From SELP01 sp035969385 (GTDB lineage: Bacteria > Pseudomonadota > Alphaproteobacteria > Rhodobacterales > Rhodobacteraceae), in assembly GCF_035969385.1 (NCBI RefSeq), contig NZ_JAYKKJ010000001.1:310001-374000 (forward strand): 64,000 nt of DNA, given 5' to 3'. The position numbers and the translations under genes were made by a program. Positions 1 through 9,011 of the stretch are shown piece after piece; the stretch's first letter is position 1; each line of letters starts with the position of its first letter. The notes under the pieces are model-generated. The model was not told the DNA's origin. It saw only the letters and a list, made by a program, of their open reading frames with translations, and searched no databases.

Positions 1-2853
1 GTAGGTTGGCCGCTTGTGCTTGGCATCGATCCGGGTCAGCACCCATTCGATATTCGGTTCGATGAAGGACCAGGCGCCCTGGTTCTTCGGTTCTTCCTGA
101 CACCAGACCATTTCGGCCCCTTTGAACCGTTCCAGTTCCTTCACCATCGACAGGGCGGGGAAGGGGTAATACTGTTCGATCCGCATCAGGTAGATGTCGT
201 CGATGCCGCGCGCGTCGCGTTCTTCCAGCAGGTCGTAGTAAACCTTGCCGGAACACAGGACGACCCGCTTGATCTTGTCATCGGCCACCAGTTTCGTGTC
301 GGAATGGCCTTTCTGCGCATCGTCCCAGAGGACGCGGTGGAAGGACGATCCGGTGGTGAAATCCTCGGCGTCCGAGATCGCCATCTTGTGCCGCAGAAGC
401 GATTTCGGCGTCATCAGGATAAGCGGTTTGCGGTAGGTCCGGTGCAGCTGCCGCCGCAGGATGTGGAAGTAGTTCGCGGGCGTCGTGCAATTGGCCACGA
501 TCCAGTTGTCGCCGCCGCACATTTGCAGGAACCGTTCCAGCCGGGCCGAAGAGTGTTCCGGCCCTTGCCCTTCGAAGCCATGCGGCAGAAGGACGGTCAG
601 ACCGGACATCCGCAGCCATTTGGATTCGCCAGAGCTGATGAACTGGTCGAACATGATCTGGGCGCCGTTGGCGAAATCGCCGAACTGCGCTTCCCAAAGG
701 GTCAGCGCGTTGGGTTCGGCAAGGCTGTAGCCGTATTCAAAGCCCAGAACCGCGTATTCCGACAGCATGGAGTCGATGACCTCGTACTGGGCCTGCCCCT
801 CGCGGATGTGGTTGAGCGGGTAGTAGCGGTCTTCGGTCACCTGGTCGATGAAGCCCGAGTGCCGCTGGCTGAAGGTGCCGCGGGTCGCATCCTGACCGGA
901 CAGGCGCACGGGATAGCCTTCGAGCATCAGAGAGCCGAAGGCCAGTGCCTCGCCCGTGGCCCAGTCGAAGCCGGTGCCGCTTTCGAACATCTCGGATTTG
1001 GCTGCCAGAAGCCGTTCGACGGTGCGGTGCATGTTCCAGCCTTCGGGCGCGGTGGTCAGCGCGCGGCCGATGTCCTTCATCGCTTCGGGCGAAATGGCGG
1101 TGGTGCCGCGCTCGTAGTTGTCGGCATCCCGCTTGTCGAGGTGCGACCAGCGCCCGTCCAGCCAGTCGGCCTTGTTCGGCTTGTAGTTCTTGCCGGCTTC
1201 GAATTCCTCGTTCAGGTGGGCCTGGAACGCGGCCTTCATATCCTCGATCTCGCCCTCGGGGATCAACCCGTCGGCCACCAGCCGTTCGGTGTAGAGCGTC
1301 AGCGTGGTCTTGTGGGTCTTGATCCGCTTGTACATCACCGGGTTGGTGAACATCGGCTCGTCGCCTTCGTTATGCCCAAAGCGGCGATAGCAGAAGATGT
1401 CGAGCACCACGTCCTTGTGGAACTTCTGGCGGAATTCCGTCGCCACGCGGGCGGCGTGGACGACCGCTTCCGGGTCGTCGCCGTTGACATGGAAGATCGG
1501 CGCTTCGACCATCAGGGCGATGTCGGTCGGATAGGGGGACGAGCGCGAGAAGTGCGGCGCGGTCGTGAACCCGATCTGGTTGTTGACGACGATATGCATT
1601 GTGCCGCCGGTCTTGTGTCCTTTCAGGCCCGACAGGCCAAAGCCTTCCGCCACGACGCCCTGACCGGCGAATGCCGCGTCGCCATGCAACAGGATCGGCA
1701 GAACCTTGATCCGGTCGACGTCGTTCTTCTGGTCCTGCTTGGCGCGGACCTTGCCCAGAACCACCGGGTTCACCGCCTCGAGGTGCGAGGGGTTGGCGGT
1801 CAGCGACAGGTGCACCTTGTTGCCGTCGAATTCGCGGTCGGAGGAGGCGCCAAGGTGGTATTTCACATCGCCCGAACCGTCCACGTCCTCGGGTTTGAAG
1901 CTGCCGCCCTGGAATTCGTTGAAGATGGCGCGATAGGGCTTGCCCATCACGTTGGCCAGAACCGACAGGCGTCCCCTGTGGGGCATGCCGATGACGATCT
2001 CCTCGACCCCAAGCGCGCCGCCGCGCTTGATGATCTGTTCCATCGCCGGGATCAGCGCCTCGCCCCCATCAAGGCCGAACCGCTTGGTGCCCATGTATTT
2101 CACGTGCAGGAATTTCTCGAAGCCCTCGGCCTCAACCAGCTTGTTCAGGATCGCCTTGCGGCCGTTCTTGGTGAACTGGATTTCCTTGCCGTAGCCTTCG
2201 ATCCGTTCCTTCAGCCAGGCGGCCTCTTCCGGGTTGGAAATATGCATGTATTGCAGCGCGAAGGTGCCGCAGTAGGTCCGGCGCACGATGTCGATGATCT
2301 GGCGCATGGTCGCGATTTCAAGACCAAGCACGTTGTCGATGAAGATCGGACGGTCCATGTCCTTGTCGGTGAACCCGTAGGAGGCCGGATCAAGTTCCGG
2401 GTGCGGGGTCTGGTCACGCATCCCCAGCGGGTCCAGATCGGCCACCAGGTGGCCCCGGATCCGGTAGGCGCGGATGATCATCAGGGCGCGGATGCTGTCC
2501 AGAACGGCGGCGCGGACCTGTTCCTCGGACAGGCCGACGCCCTTTTCTGCGGCTTTCGCCTTGATCTTGTCGCCTGCGGCCTTGGGGTCTTCGGCCCATT
2601 GCCCATCCAGCGCGGCGGTCAGATCGTCGTTCGGCACCGGCGGCCAGTCGGCCCGCGCCCAAGAGGGACCGGTCGCCTCTGCCCGCGCATCGGCGGGGGC
2701 ATCCCCGAGGGACGAGAAGAAATCGCGCCACGCTTCGTCCACGGCCGAAGGGTCGGCGGCATATCGGGCATAAAGCTGCTCGATATAATCCGCGTTGTGG
2801 CCTTGCAGGAAGCTGGAGGCGTGGAAGACGTCGTTGGAGGGATGTTCGGTCAT
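1..2853 (-). CDS. sucA: 2-oxoglutarate dehydrogenase E1 component, C-terminus cut by window edge
   Basis: Thiamine-diphosphate E1 subunit of the 2-oxoglutarate dehydrogenase complex, which decarboxylates 2-oxoglutarate and passes the succinyl group to the E2 lipoyl arm. 951 codons are visible from the ATG; the family is near 985, so only a short C-terminus is missing. The N-terminus carries the short OGDH leader (SFLQGHNADYIEQLYARY). HGDAAFAGQG near residue 385 is the ThDP/metal motif and GHNEGDEP lies near 495. GAGG sits 8 nt before the ATG. It is the last visible gene of the sucC-lipoprotein-sucD-sucA run, 127 bp after sucD; sucB and lpd would be expected just beyond the left edge. Identification is secure. 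Confidence 0.97.
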   Translation of the reverse strand, partial: MTEHPSNDVFHASSFLQGHNADYIEQLYARYAADPSAVDEAWRDFFSSLGDAPADARAEATGPSWARADWPPVPNDDLTAALDGQWAEDPKAAGDKIKAKAAEKGVGLSEEQVRAAVLDSIRALMIIRAYRIRGHLVADLDPLGMRDQTPHPELDPASYGFTDKDMDRPIFIDNVLGLEIATMRQIIDIVRRTYCGTFALQYMHISNPEEAAWLKERIEGYGKEIQFTKNGRKAILNKLVEAEGFEKFLHVKYMGTKRFGLDGGEALIPAMEQIIKRGGALGVEEIVIGMPHRGRLSVLANVMGKPYRAIFNEFQGGSFKPEDVDGSGDVKYHLGASSDREFDGNKVHLSLTANPSHLEAVNPVVLGKVRAKQDQKNDVDRIKVLPILLHGDAAFAGQGVVAEGFGLSGLKGHKTGGTMHIVVNNQIGFTTAPHFSRSSPYPTDIALMVEAPIFHVNGDDPEAVVHAARVATEFRQKFHKDVVLDIFCYRRFGHNEGDEPMFTNPVMYKRIKTHKTTLTLYTERLVADGLIPEGEIEDMKAAFQAHLNEEFEAGKNYKPNKADWLDGRWSHLDKRDADNYERGTTAISPEAMKDIGRALTTAPEGWNMHRTVERLLAAKSEMFESGTGFDWATGEALAFGSLMLEGYPVRLSGQDATRGTFSQRHSGFIDQVTEDRYYPLNHIREGQAQYEVIDSMLSEYAVLGFEYGYSLAEPNALTLWEAQFGDFANGAQIMFDQFISSGESKWLRMSGLTVLLPHGFEGQGPEHSSARLERFLQMCGGDNWIVANCTTPANYFHILRRQLHRTYRKPLILMTPKSLLRHKMAISDAEDFTTGSSFHRVLWDDAQKGHSDTKLVADDKIKRVVLCSGKVYYDLLEERDARGIDDIYLMRIEQYYPFPALSMVKELERFKGAEMVWCQEEPKNQGAWSFIEPNIEWVLTRIDAKHKRPTY

Positions 2854-2980
2854 TACGGGGCCTCGTAAGTGCGAAAACGGTTCGGTGCTGGTTATCTTGG
2901 ACGAAGAATTTGCACCGTATTGGTGCCGTCGTGATGGGGTCGGGCACAGCAGCCAAAGGGCGTGCCCGACCACGTGTTCA

Positions 2981-3862
2981 TCAGCCGATTGCCTTCAGCA
3001 CGGCTTCGCCCAGCGTGGCGGGGCTGTCGGCGACGATGATGCCTGCGCTGCGCATGGCTTCGATCTTCGATTCCGCGTCGCCCTTGCCGCCCGACACGAT
3101 CGCGCCGGCGTGGCCCATGCGGCGGCCCGGAGGGGCGGTGCGGCCAGCGATGAAACCGGCGACCGGTTTCCAGCGGCCTTTCTTCTTCTGTTCGGCAAGG
3201 AATTCGGCGGCTTCTTCTTCCGCCGTGCCGCCGATCTCGCCAATCATGATGATCGACTGGGTCTCGTCGTCGTCAAGGAACATGTCCAGCACGTCGATAT
3301 GTTCGGTCCCCTTGATCGGGTCGCCGCCGATGCCCACGGCGGTGGACTGGCCCAGACCGATGTCGGCGGTCTGCTTGACGGCCTCATAGGTCAGCGTGCC
3401 CGAGCGGGACACGACGCCGACCGAACCACGCTTGTGGATGTGGCCGGGCATGATGCCGATCTTGCAGGCGTCGGGGGTGATGATGCCGGGGCAGTTCGGG
3501 CCGATCAGGCGGCTTTTGCTGTCTTCCAGCGCCCGCTTCACCTTCATCATGTCCAGCACCGGGATGCCTTCGGTGATGCAGACGATCAGCTCCATCTCGG
3601 CGTCGATCGCCTCGAGGATCGAATCCGCGGCGAAGGGCGGCGGCACGTAGATCACCGATGCGTTGGCTTCGGTCCTGGCCTTGGCTTCGTGAACCGAGTT
3701 GAAGACCGGCAGGTCAAGGTGGGTCTGCCCGCCCTTGCCGGGGGTCACGCCGCCGACCATCTTGGTGCCATAGGCGATGGCCTGTTCAGAGTGGAAGGTC
3801 CCCTGCGAGCCGGTGAAGCCCTGACAGATAACCCTGGTGTTTTCGTCTACGAGAATGGCCAT
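2981..3862 (-). CDS. sucD: succinyl-CoA synthetase alpha subunit
   Basis: Alpha subunit of ADP/GDP-forming succinate-CoA ligase, which carries the CoA site and the phosphorylated histidine. 293 residues is normal for the family. GFTGSQGTFHSEQA near residue 16 is the CoA-binding start, and GHAGAIVSGGKGD near residue 250 contains the active-site histidine. GPNCPGIITP in mid-protein is also typical. A GGGAGC ribosome-binding site precedes the ATG. It follows the lipoprotein gene by 18 bp and works with SucC; the insertion of a lipoprotein gene between the two ligase subunits is unusual. Confidence 0.97.
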   Translation of the reverse strand: MAILVDENTRVICQGFTGSQGTFHSEQAIAYGTKMVGGVTPGKGGQTHLDLPVFNSVHEAKARTEANASVIYVPPPFAADSILEAIDAEMELIVCITEGIPVLDMMKVKRALEDSKSRLIGPNCPGIITPDACKIGIMPGHIHKRGSVGVVSRSGTLTYEAVKQTADIGLGQSTAVGIGGDPIKGTEHIDVLDMFLDDDETQSIIMIGEIGGTAEEEAAEFLAEQKKKGRWKPVAGFIAGRTAPPGRRMGHAGAIVSGGKGDAESKIEAMRSAGIIVADSPATLGEAVLKAIG

Positions 3863-3880
3863 TTTCGGCGCTCCCTTATC

Positions 3881-4414
3881 TTAGTTTCCCGCGCGCAAAA
3901 CGGCGCGGTAGAATTGGTCCCGGCCTTGCCGGATCGTCGGTTCAACAATCAGCACAGTCCCACCCGGGCCCTGTGCCATCGTTGCGCCAGTGTCAGGATT
4001 GACCCCGATTTGCCCATCGTCCGAGACTTGCGCGGCAATTGCCAAACCAATGGTCATTGCGTCGTCGCGCGAAACGAAGACCATTGAACAGGCCGTCGTG
4101 CCCGAAGACGGTGGGAAGATTTTCACCGACAGGTTCACATTGCTGTGGTAGTAGGTGCCGGTTTGGGGATGCTGCCGGAACGGCAACCCACCCAGCGTCG
4201 CACCTGCGTTCCGGAAAGTCGGCGCATTCTCGGCACAGATTTGGCCAAATAGGGCGGCCGCGAAAATCGCGTCGGCAGGTGTTTCACCCGGCACAACCGG
4301 GCCAGCGGCGCTGGCCGCTGATACCGGCTGCGCAGGCGGGTTTGCGCCCGGCTCTACGCAGCCGCCAAGCGCGGCAAGCGCAACGAGCGCCGGAATACCG
4401 AGACGCGCGATCAT
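3881..4414 (-). CDS. putative lipoprotein encoded between sucC and sucD
   Basis: A 177-residue protein with a hydrophobic start ending in LGGC (Cys19), a plausible lipobox, followed by a Pro/Ala/Gly-rich linker. This suggests export and lipid anchoring. The rest has no motif I recognise; it looks like a small globular periplasmic domain with two further cysteines. Its ATG overlaps the sucC stop by 4 bp (ATGA), so it is translationally coupled to sucC and co-transcribed with sucD. A link to TCA function is not shown; the position may only provide constitutive expression. Confidence 0.8.
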   Translation of the reverse strand: MIARLGIPALVALAALGGCVEPGANPPAQPVSAASAAGPVVPGETPADAIFAAALFGQICAENAPTFRNAGATLGGLPFRQHPQTGTYYHSNVNLSVKIFPPSSGTTACSMVFVSRDDAMTIGLAIAAQVSDDGQIGVNPDTGATMAQGPGGTVLIVEPTIRQGRDQFYRAVLRAGN

Positions 4415-5604
4415 CCCTTCACGGCTTTCACGATTTTCTCTGCCCCGTCCGACAGGTTGTCGGCGGCGATCACGTTCAGGCCGGAGGTGTTGATGATCTC
4501 CTTGCCTTTCTCGACGTTGGTTCCTTCCAGACGGACGACCAGCGGCACTTGCAGGCCGACCTCTTTCACCGCGGCGACCACGCCTTCGGCGATCACGTCA
4601 CAGCGCATGATGCCGCCGAAGATGTTCACAAGGATGCCCTTCACGTTCGGGTCCGAGGTGATGATCTTGAAGGCTTCGGTCACCTTTTCCTTGGTGGCGC
4701 CACCGCCAACGTCAAGGAAGTTGGCCGGTTCCGCGCCGTAAAGCTTGATGATGTCCATCGTCGCCATGGCCAGGCCCGCGCCGTTGACCATGCAGCCGAT
4801 CTCGCCGTCCAGCGCGATATAGTTGAGGTCGTATTTGGAGGCTTCCAGTTCCTTGGGGTCTTCCTCGGTCGTGTCGCGCAACTCGGCGATGTCGCGGTGC
4901 CGATACATGGCGTTGCCGTCAAACCCCATCTTGGCGTCAAGGCACTTCAGGTCGCCCTTGTCGGTGACGATCAGCGGGTTGATTTCCAGCATCTCCATGT
5001 CTTTTTCGGTGAACAGCTTGTAAAGCGTGCCCATCAGCGCGACGCACTGCTTGACCTGCGGCCCTTCGAGGCCAAGGCCAAAGGCGATGCGGCGGCCGTG
5101 GAAGGCCTGATAGCCGGTGGCCGGGTCGACGCTGAACGACAGGATCTTTTCCGGGGTGCTTTCGGCGACTTCTTCGATGTCCATGCCGCCCTCGGTCGAG
5201 GCGACGAAGGACACGCGCGACGTGGCGCGGTCGACGAGAAGGGCGAGATAGAGTTCGCGCTCGATGCCCGAGCCGTCCTCGATATAAATGCGGTTGACCT
5301 GCTTGCCCGCCGGGCCGGTCTGCTTGGTCACAAGGGTGCGGCCCAGCATCTTCTTGGCTTCCTCGGCGGCTTCTTCCACGGATTTGGCCAAACGCACGCC
5401 GCCTTTTTCACCGGCGTCCGCTTCCTTGAAGCTGCCCTTGCCGCGGCCACCTGCGTGGATCTGCGCCTTGACGACCCAAAGCGGACCATCCAGTTCGCCG
5501 GCGGCGGATTTTGCCTCTTCGGCGCGCAGAACAACGCGGCCGTCCGAGACGGGGGCGCCATAGGATCGCAGCAGCGCCTTGGCCTGATATTCGTGGATAT
5601 TCAT
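4411..5604 (-). CDS. sucC: succinyl-CoA synthetase beta subunit
   Basis: Nucleotide-binding, ATP-grasp beta subunit of succinate-CoA ligase. 397 residues is the standard length. It begins MNIHEYQAKALLRSYG; the ATP-grasp loop GGRGKGSFKEA is near residue 53. LEINPLIV and the glycine-rich NIFGGIMRCD are both present. It is the first gene of the suc operon: 202 bp separate its ATG from the upstream same-strand gene, and that gap holds a pair of TGTGATCACA palindromes about 100 to 130 bp before the start. Identification is secure. Confidence 0.97.
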   Translation of the reverse strand: MNIHEYQAKALLRSYGAPVSDGRVVLRAEEAKSAAGELDGPLWVVKAQIHAGGRGKGSFKEADAGEKGGVRLAKSVEEAAEEAKKMLGRTLVTKQTGPAGKQVNRIYIEDGSGIERELYLALLVDRATSRVSFVASTEGGMDIEEVAESTPEKILSFSVDPATGYQAFHGRRIAFGLGLEGPQVKQCVALMGTLYKLFTEKDMEMLEINPLIVTDKGDLKCLDAKMGFDGNAMYRHRDIAELRDTTEEDPKELEASKYDLNYIALDGEIGCMVNGAGLAMATMDIIKLYGAEPANFLDVGGGATKEKVTEAFKIITSDPNVKGILVNIFGGIMRCDVIAEGVVAAVKEVGLQVPLVVRLEGTNVEKGKEIINTSGLNVIAADNLSDGAEKIVKAVKG

Positions 5605-5702
5605 CTAACGTCCCTCGCTAGGCTTCGGTTTCATCCAGCCAAAGCATAAGATTCGGTTGCAAAGAACGGTTATTTTTCCTGTGAGCGGTAAAATCCGACA
5701 TT

Positions 5703-5733
5703 TGTGATCACAGTTTTTGAAAGTGTGATCACA
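5703..5733. promoter_or_regulatory. tandem TGTGATCACA palindromes upstream of sucC
   Basis: Two perfect 10-bp palindromes, TGTGATCACA at 5703-5712 and again at 5724-5733, with centres 21 bp apart (two DNA turns). They lie in the leader region of the sucC operon, 99-129 bp before the ATG. The same pair with the same spacing stands upstream of sdhC at 27853-27883. Two dimers bound to the same DNA face is the natural reading. The regulator is not identified; the half-site resembles Crp half-sites but lacks the Crp spacing. Confidence 0.8.
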
Positions 5734-5806
5734 AAATTGGGGTGTGAGCGGCTTTGGGGCGTTTTTGCCGGGAATCGCCGCCCATCAGGGCAAAAGCGAC
5801 GGCAAA

Positions 5807-7072
5807 TCACCCCTGATCGCGCAACGCCGCCATATAGCGCGGCTTGTCCCCGGCGTCCCGCGCTGATCCGATCGCCTGTGCCAGCCCCTGAAGCGAGGCA
5901 ATGTTGTGCCCCGCCCGGAAGCTGGTCACATGCGGCAGCATGGCGCGGATGCCGGAAGCCTTGGGCGCAAACCCATCCCAGCGCAACAGCGGGTTCAGCC
6001 AGATCACCTGCCGCGCCGAGAGAGACAGCCGTTCCATCGCCTTGTCCAGCCCGCCGTCGGGGTCGCGGTCCAGCCCGTCGGTGATCAGGATGACCACCGC
6101 GCCTTGCCCCAGCACCCGGCGCGACCAATCCCGGTTAAAGGCGCGGATCGCCCCGGCGATGCGGGTGCCGCCCTCCCAATCCTGCGCCTCGGCCCCGGCG
6201 GCGCGCAGGGCGGCGTCCACGTCGCGCCGGTCCATGTGGCGGGTGATGTTGGTCAGCCGGGTGCCAAAGGTAAAGGCATGGACCCGTGCCCAGCCCTGCC
6301 CCTTGGCATTACTGACGGCGTGGACGAAATGCAGCACCGCGCGGGAATAGGCGGACATCGACCCCGAGATATCGCAGAGCACCACAAGGTTCGGGGGCCG
6401 TTCCCGCCGCTTGCGGGTGACGAATTCGGTGATCTCTCCACCGCGCCGCAGGCTGGCGCGCAGGGTCCGCCGCCAGTCGGGCAGGGGGCCGGGCCGGGCC
6501 ATCGTCCGCCGCGACTGGATCGGGCGGATCGGAAGGGTCATCCGGGCCAGCATCCGTTTCGCCTCGGCCATTTCGGCGCCGGTCATCTGTTCGAAATCCA
6601 ACGTGCGCAGCCGCTCTTCGGCAGAGGCGGTCAGGCTGGCGTCGATGTCGATCTCAACCGCTTCGGTTTCGGGCGTGTCACGGGGTTTGGGCACCTCGCG
6701 TTCCTGCCCGTCCAGCAGCGCCTCTGCCGCGCGTTTCGCGCCGGGGTTGGCCTGTTCCTCGTCCTGCACGCCGCGCACGGCGGGCCGCAGGAAGGCCATC
6801 ATATGTTCAAGAAAGGCCGGATCGCGCCAGAACAGGCGAAAGGTCTGGGCAAAGACCTGCCGGTGTTCGGGGCGCGACACGAAACAGGCGTGCAGGGTCC
6901 AGTAGAAATCCGCCCGTTCGGTAAAGCCCGCAACCTGAACCGCCCGGATCGCATCGGCCACCCGCCCCGGCCCGACAGGCAGGCCCGCCCGCCGCAACGC
7001 CCGCGCGAAATGGGTGATGTTGTCTGGCAGGCGGCCGTCGGTTTCGGGCAGGGGGGCGTCGGCTGCCGTCAT
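5807..7072 (-). CDS. CoxE-like von Willebrand factor A domain protein
   Basis: A 421-residue cytoplasmic protein of the CoxE/VWA type that partners MoxR ATPases. The N-terminal half (HFARALRRAGLPVGPGRVAD) is the family's helical part. The VWA domain carries the metal-ion-dependent adhesion motif DISGSM near residue 235, then LITDGLDRDPDGG near 345. Its ATG overlaps the stop of the MoxR gene by 4 bp, so the pair is translationally coupled. Such pairs act as chaperones for cofactor insertion or assembly; the client here is not visible. No Cox or CO-dehydrogenase gene lies nearby. Confidence 0.88.
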   Translation of the reverse strand: MTAADAPLPETDGRLPDNITHFARALRRAGLPVGPGRVADAIRAVQVAGFTERADFYWTLHACFVSRPEHRQVFAQTFRLFWRDPAFLEHMMAFLRPAVRGVQDEEQANPGAKRAAEALLDGQEREVPKPRDTPETEAVEIDIDASLTASAEERLRTLDFEQMTGAEMAEAKRMLARMTLPIRPIQSRRTMARPGPLPDWRRTLRASLRRGGEITEFVTRKRRERPPNLVVLCDISGSMSAYSRAVLHFVHAVSNAKGQGWARVHAFTFGTRLTNITRHMDRRDVDAALRAAGAEAQDWEGGTRIAGAIRAFNRDWSRRVLGQGAVVILITDGLDRDPDGGLDKAMERLSLSARQVIWLNPLLRWDGFAPKASGIRAMLPHVTSFRAGHNIASLQGLAQAIGSARDAGDKPRYMAALRDQG

Positions 7073-7974
7073 GCGCCTTCAAGACCGGCGCGTGCCTCGT
7101 CCAGAATGCGCTGCGCCTCGGTTCCTTGCAGGCGTTGAATGTCGTCCTGATATTTCAGCACCGCGCCCAGCGTGTCGGCAATGACCTCGGGCGAGAGGGC
7201 GACCACGTCGAGCGCCAGAAGGCATTTGGCCCAGTCGATGGTCTCAGCCACGCCGGGCCGTTTGAACAGGTCCTCGCCGCGCAGCCGCTGGACAAAGGCC
7301 ACGACCTCGCGCGTCAATGCATCGGCCGCTTCGGGGACGCGGGCGTGCAGGATCTCCATCTCGCGGTCAAAAGTGGGATAGTCGACCCAGTGATACAGGC
7401 AGCGCCGTTTCAGCGCATCGTGCACCTCTCGCGTGCGGTTTGAGGTGAGGATGACGATGGGCGGCTCGGGGGCCCTAATGGTGCCCAGTTCGGGGATGGT
7501 GACCTGAAAATCGGATAGGGCTTCCAAGAGGAACGCCTCGAACGGTTCGTCGGTGCGGTCGATCTCGTCGATCAGCAGGACGGGGGCGCCGCCGGGCTGC
7601 GGGCGCATGGCCTGCAACAGGGGGCGTTCGATCAGGTAGTCTTCGGTGAACAGCTCGGCCCTGAGCAGGTCGCGGTCGGCGCCGCCAGCTGCCTCTGCCG
7701 TGCGGATCGCGATCATCTGTTCGGCGAAGTTCCATTCGTAGACCGCGCTGGCCGCATCCAGCCCTTCGTAGCATTGCAGCCGGATCAGACGCCGTCCCAG
7801 CGCGGTGGCGATGGCCTTGGCGATCTCGGTCTTGCCGGTGCCTGCCTCGCCCTCCAGAAACAGCGGCCGCCCGAGTTTCAGCGACAGGAACCCCACGGTG
7901 GCCAGCGCCCGCCCGCAGACATAGCCCTGCCCGGCGAGGAGGTTTTGCACGTCGTCGATGCTGTCGATGGTCAT
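7069..7974 (-). CDS. MoxR-family AAA+ ATPase
   Basis: AAA+ ATPase of the MoxR/CoxD type, 301 residues. Walker A is GEAGTGKTE near residue 41, Walker B is LLIDEIDR in mid-protein, and the sensor region is ILTSNRTREVHDALKRRC. The ATG at 7974 has AAGGGA about 5 nt before it; an upstream TTG at 8028 would overlap the neighbouring LysR stop and has no better site, so I chose 7974. It is coupled to the downstream VWA protein. It probably remodels a metalloenzyme or membrane complex that cannot be identified from this window. Confidence 0.9.
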   Translation of the reverse strand: MTIDSIDDVQNLLAGQGYVCGRALATVGFLSLKLGRPLFLEGEAGTGKTEIAKAIATALGRRLIRLQCYEGLDAASAVYEWNFAEQMIAIRTAEAAGGADRDLLRAELFTEDYLIERPLLQAMRPQPGGAPVLLIDEIDRTDEPFEAFLLEALSDFQVTIPELGTIRAPEPPIVILTSNRTREVHDALKRRCLYHWVDYPTFDREMEILHARVPEAADALTREVVAFVQRLRGEDLFKRPGVAETIDWAKCLLALDVVALSPEVIADTLGAVLKYQDDIQRLQGTEAQRILDEARAGLEGA

Positions 7975-8024
7975 GGCGGTCCCTTTGTCTGGCCCGGTTG
8001 ATGCTGCATCTGCCGCCCGCGCGG

Positions 8025-8903
8025 TCAAGTGAGGCGAAAGTCGCAGATCCAGTCGCGGAAGGTGCGGAAGGCGGGAATGTCTTCGCTGCGGTCGGGCCAG
8101 GACAGCACATAAGGGGTTTCGGTCAAGAGCGACCGGGCCGAGGCGCGGGCGAGTGTCCCGGCAGACAGGTCCTCGCCGATCAGGACCTCGGGCACCAGCG
8201 CCACCCCCATGCCCGCCCGCGCCGCGGCCAGCACCATGCCGAACTGTTCGAACCGGGCGCCGCGGGCGATGGTGATCGGGTCCAGCCCCGCGTCAAGGAA
8301 CCAGTCCCGCCACAGGTTGGGCCGGGTCGCCTGCTGCAAGAGAGGCAGCCGGGCCAGCGCGGTGTCGCTGAGCGGTCCATCGGGCAGGAGGCGGGGAGCG
8401 GCGACCGTGACCAGCCGTTCTTCGGCCAGCATCCGGGCGCGGAGGCCGGGCCGCCCCCGGTGAATCGCGAAGTCCTGCGGCGCGGTGGTGAAATCGACAG
8501 CACCCAGTGCGGTGGACATGTCGAATGTCACCTCGGGCGCGACCTGCGCGAATTCGGCCAGCCGGGGCATCAGCCAGACCGCGCCAAAGGTGGGCAGGCT
8601 GGCCAGCCGCAGAACGTCGCGATGACCGCCGAAGGACATGACGGTCAGGGCGGTCTGGTCGAGATCGGCAAGGATACGTTCGGCATCGCGCAACAGGGCC
8701 CGCCCGGCGTCCGAGAGCACCAGTCGCCGCCGCACCCGGTGAAACAGCGCGACGCCCAACCGTGCCTCGAGCGTCGAGAGGGACCGGGAGATCGCGCTTT
8801 GGGTCAACCCAAGCCCCTGCGCGGCCTGCGTGGCGCTGCCGCTGCGGGCGGCGGCGGTGAAGGCCTCAAGCTCGGGCAGGGTGGGGGTGTAGGCGTGTCG
8901 CAT
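8025..8903 (-). CDS. LysR-type regulator divergent from gcdH
   Basis: A 292-residue LysR regulator. The winged helix is at residues 5-64 (SATQAAQGLGLTQSAISRSL), followed by a substrate-binding domain. It is divergently transcribed from glutaryl-CoA dehydrogenase, the classic arrangement for a pathway-specific activator, here probably of lysine/tryptophan degradation through glutaryl-CoA. In-frame starts exist at 8918 and 8924, but they would put the coding region over the ATGAG-N5-CTCAT palindrome at 8917-8931, so I favour 8903. The effector is unknown. Confidence 0.85.
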   Translation of the reverse strand: MRHAYTPTLPELEAFTAAARSGSATQAAQGLGLTQSAISRSLSTLEARLGVALFHRVRRRLVLSDAGRALLRDAERILADLDQTALTVMSFGGHRDVLRLASLPTFGAVWLMPRLAEFAQVAPEVTFDMSTALGAVDFTTAPQDFAIHRGRPGLRARMLAEERLVTVAAPRLLPDGPLSDTALARLPLLQQATRPNLWRDWFLDAGLDPITIARGARFEQFGMVLAAARAGMGVALVPEVLIGEDLSAGTLARASARSLLTETPYVLSWPDRSEDIPAFRTFRDWICDFRLT

Positions 8904-8916
8904 GATGGGATAAATC

Positions 8917-8931
8917 ATGAGCAATACTCAT
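8917..8931. promoter_or_regulatory. LysR-type operator between LysR gene and gcdH
   Basis: ATGAG-caata-CTCAT is a perfect 5-bp inverted repeat containing a T-N11-A core (T8918, A8930), the signature of LysR recognition sites. It lies in the short divergent promoter region, 81 bp before the gcdH ATG. The likely ligand is the adjacent LysR protein; this is inferred from position and symmetry. Confidence 0.6.
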
Positions 8932-9011
8932 CAACCCGTAAACCCTTATCATTTGAAATTGGTCCCCTTGGCGCGTATTCATGCGCAAACCTGCGAAAAT
9001 GGAGTGACCCC

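Noticed and set aside
16..2868. A 950-codon open frame on the plus strand opposite sucA
   Set aside because: It is antisense to a secure gene. The composition is biased to His, Arg, Val and Asp, as expected from the complement of GC-rich coding sequence, and it matches no family.
5703..5733. Classic Crp or Fnr binding site
   Set aside because: TGTGA and TCACA are adjacent in each palindrome; Crp needs six bases between them, and Fnr uses TTGAT-N4-ATCAA. So a different regulator is more likely.
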